NCBI GenBank assembly: GCA_011371465.1 | Contig: DRQL01000102.1 | Coordinates: 1 to 6,100, forward strand | Length of the DNA stretch: 6,100 bases | From: Gammaproteobacteria bacterium | GTDB lineage: Bacteria; Pseudomonadota; Gammaproteobacteria; DSM-19610 | Reading direction: 5' to 3' | Part shown: piece after piece, positions 4,975-6,100 of the stretch | Layout: every line of letters starts with the position of its first letter | Position numbering within the stretch: position 1 is the first letter of the stretch | Notes under the pieces: model-generated | Seen by the model: only the letters and a program-made list of their open reading frames with translations | Told to the model about the DNA's origin: nothing | Databases searched by the model: none | Position numbers and translations under genes: made by a program

Positions 4975-6100
4975 CTACTCCTTCCCGGGCACCTTCAGTG
5001 CGAGGAAAATGGGACCGCCGCGCCGCTGCACCAGGACCGCAACGGATTTTCCGGCCGGCAGTTTCTCGATCATTTCCTTGAACTGGCTGATGTCCTTGAT
5101 CGGTTTGCCGTCCATGCGAAGAATGATATCACCTTCGCGTATGCCGGCATCGCTGGCCGCACCCTCGCCCACCGATTCCACCAGTACACCGCCGTCGATC
5201 TCCAGCTCCTCGCGCTGGTCTTTGGTCAGGTCCGCAACCCGTACATTGAGCCGGTTGTCGCTGGTGGTCTTGCTGGTCTCGGCCTTGGCGATGGTCTCTT
5301 CCGGCTCCGGCAACTCTCCCAGCTTCACCCACAGCGTCTTGCTGCGCCCGTTGCGGATCACTTTTACCGGCACCTTCTTGCCGACCGGGGTACCGCCGAC
5401 CACCGGGGGCAGGCTGGACGAACGCTCGATCTCCTTGCCGTTGAAGCTGACCACGATATCGCCAACCTGCATATCGGCCTTCTCGGCCGGGCTGTCGGCC
5501 ATGACCCTGGCAATCAGGGCGCCCTGCGGTTTGCTCATACCAAAGGATTCCGCCAGCTCGCGCGTGACATCCTGGATCAGCACACCCAGCCAGCCACGGC
5601 TGACCTTGCCGTGCGCCTTGAGCTGGTTGGCCACGTCCATCGCCACCTCGATGGGAATGGAGAAGGACAGCCCCATGTACCCGCCGGTACGGCTGTAGAT
5701 CTGCGAGTTCACACCGACCACCTCACCGTCGAGGTTGAACAGTGGCCCACCGGAGTTCCCCGGATTGATGGCCACATCGGTCTGGATAAAGGGCACATAG
5801 TTTTCACGTGGCAGGGCGCGGCCCTTGGCACTGACGATACCCGCCGTGGCGGAACGGTCGAAACCGAACGGGGAACCGATCGCCAGCACCCATTCACCCA
5901 CCTTCAACGAATCGGACTTGCCGATCCGGGCAACCGGCAGGTTGTCCGCGTTGATTTTCAGCAGGGCGATGTCACTGCGTGCATCGGTCCCGATAATTTC
6001 TGCCTTGAGCTCACGCCGGTCTTCCAGCCGCACGATCACCTCGTCCGCATCCTTGACCACGTGGTTGTTGGTAAGGATGTAGCCGTCCTTGGAGATAATG
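4975..6100 (-). CDS. mucD: MucD/DegP-family periplasmic serine protease, 5' end cut by window edge
   Basis: DegP-like (HtrA) proteases degrade or refold damaged envelope proteins in the periplasm; in Pseudomonas, MucD also limits signalling to the AlgU envelope-stress sigma factor. The visible 374 residues start inside the protease domain. The triad is complete: His13 in TNNHVV, Asp43 in SDIALLKI, and Ser116 in NPGNSGGPL, with the same His-to-Asp and His-to-Ser spacing (30 and about 103-105 residues) as DegP. Two PDZ domains follow, one from about SRGWLGVLIQDV and one from GGVLVESVGEG to the C-terminus. The signal peptide and the first protease strands (about 100 residues) lie outside the window. 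The TAG stop is 2 nt before the glutaredoxin-like gene. The symbol rests on the MucD-like core (SATAGIVSAKGRALP, NSQIYSRTGGYMGLSFSIP) and on lepA lying downstream as in Pseudomonas; a plain degP/degQ name would also be defensible. Confidence 0.93.
   Translation of the reverse strand, partial: IISKDGYILTNNHVVKDADEVIVRLEDRRELKAEIIGTDARSDIALLKINADNLPVARIGKSDSLKVGEWVLAIGSPFGFDRSATAGIVSAKGRALPRENYVPFIQTDVAINPGNSGGPLFNLDGEVVGVNSQIYSRTGGYMGLSFSIPIEVAMDVANQLKAHGKVSRGWLGVLIQDVTRELAESFGMSKPQGALIARVMADSPAEKADMQVGDIVVSFNGKEIERSSSLPPVVGGTPVGKKVPVKVIRNGRSKTLWVKLGELPEPEETIAKAETSKTTSDNRLNVRVADLTKDQREELEIDGGVLVESVGEGAASDAGIREGDIILRMDGKPIKDISQFKEMIEKLPAGKSVAVLVQRRGGPIFLALKVPGKE
4978..4983 (-). promoter_or_regulatory. 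Strong ribosome binding site that fixes the GTG start of the glutaredoxin-like gene
   Basis: AAGGAG on the minus strand, 5 nt before GTG at 4972. It lies over the last codons of the protease gene and decides the start, since no ATG is available nearby. Confidence 0.8.

Noticed and set aside
4871..5698. 275-codon plus-strand open frame
   Set aside because: It is antisense to the protease PDZ region and the glutaredoxin-like N-terminus. The Ser/Pro-rich, motif-free translation marks it as a shadow.

Overview
The window reads as a chromosomal block from a gammaproteobacterium. Base composition is GC-rich by eye, and every gene lies on the minus strand. In transcription order (high to low coordinates) it holds: a MucD/DegP-type periplasmic serine protease (N-terminus beyond the window), a small glutaredoxin-like protein, lepA (EF-4), lepB (signal peptidase I), a small DUF4845-type membrane protein, rnc (RNase III) and era (last few codons beyond the window). 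From memory, mucD-lepA-lepB-(DUF4845)-rnc-era is the order in Pseudomonas and related gammaproteobacteria. The LepA N-terminus also matches the Pseudomonas form, with its extra MSDLSH before IRNFSIIAHIDHGKS. I cannot assign a genus; a non-Pseudomonas lineage, perhaps Chromatiales-like, is only a guess.

Layout. 6100-4975 is the protease, with catalytic His, Asp and Ser all visible and two PDZ domains. 4972-4643 is the glutaredoxin-like gene, starting 2 nt after the protease stop behind a strong Shine-Dalgarno. 4642-4572 is the only real intergenic gap. It holds a perfect 9-bp inverted repeat and a possible -10 box, so it may end one transcription unit, start another, or both. 4571-2769 is lepA, then lepB (2 nt gap), the DUF4845 gene (16 nt gap), rnc (4 nt overlap) and era (8 nt overlap). 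This packing implies one cotranscribed and largely translationally coupled unit. The genes join protein export (LepB), translation (LepA), RNA processing and ribosome assembly (RNase III, Era) and envelope quality control (MucD-like). No non-coding stretch exceeds 300 bases.

The one clearly unusual item is an 84-bp insert inside the glutaredoxin-like gene (4804-4887). It consists of two abutting 42-bp imperfect copies, each able to fold into two small hairpins in the mRNA. Differences between the copies include a compensatory C-to-G/G-to-C pair change and G-U wobbles that keep the stems. The insert keeps the reading frame and adds 28 Pro/Gly/Asp/Ser-rich residues to an otherwise normal ~81-residue domain. 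It looks like an in-frame palindromic repeat element. Secondary points are two TTG starts and one GTG start, a prepilin-like N-terminus on the DUF4845 protein, and the hairpin ahead of lepA. I see no mobile element, CRISPR array, RNA gene or new multigene system.
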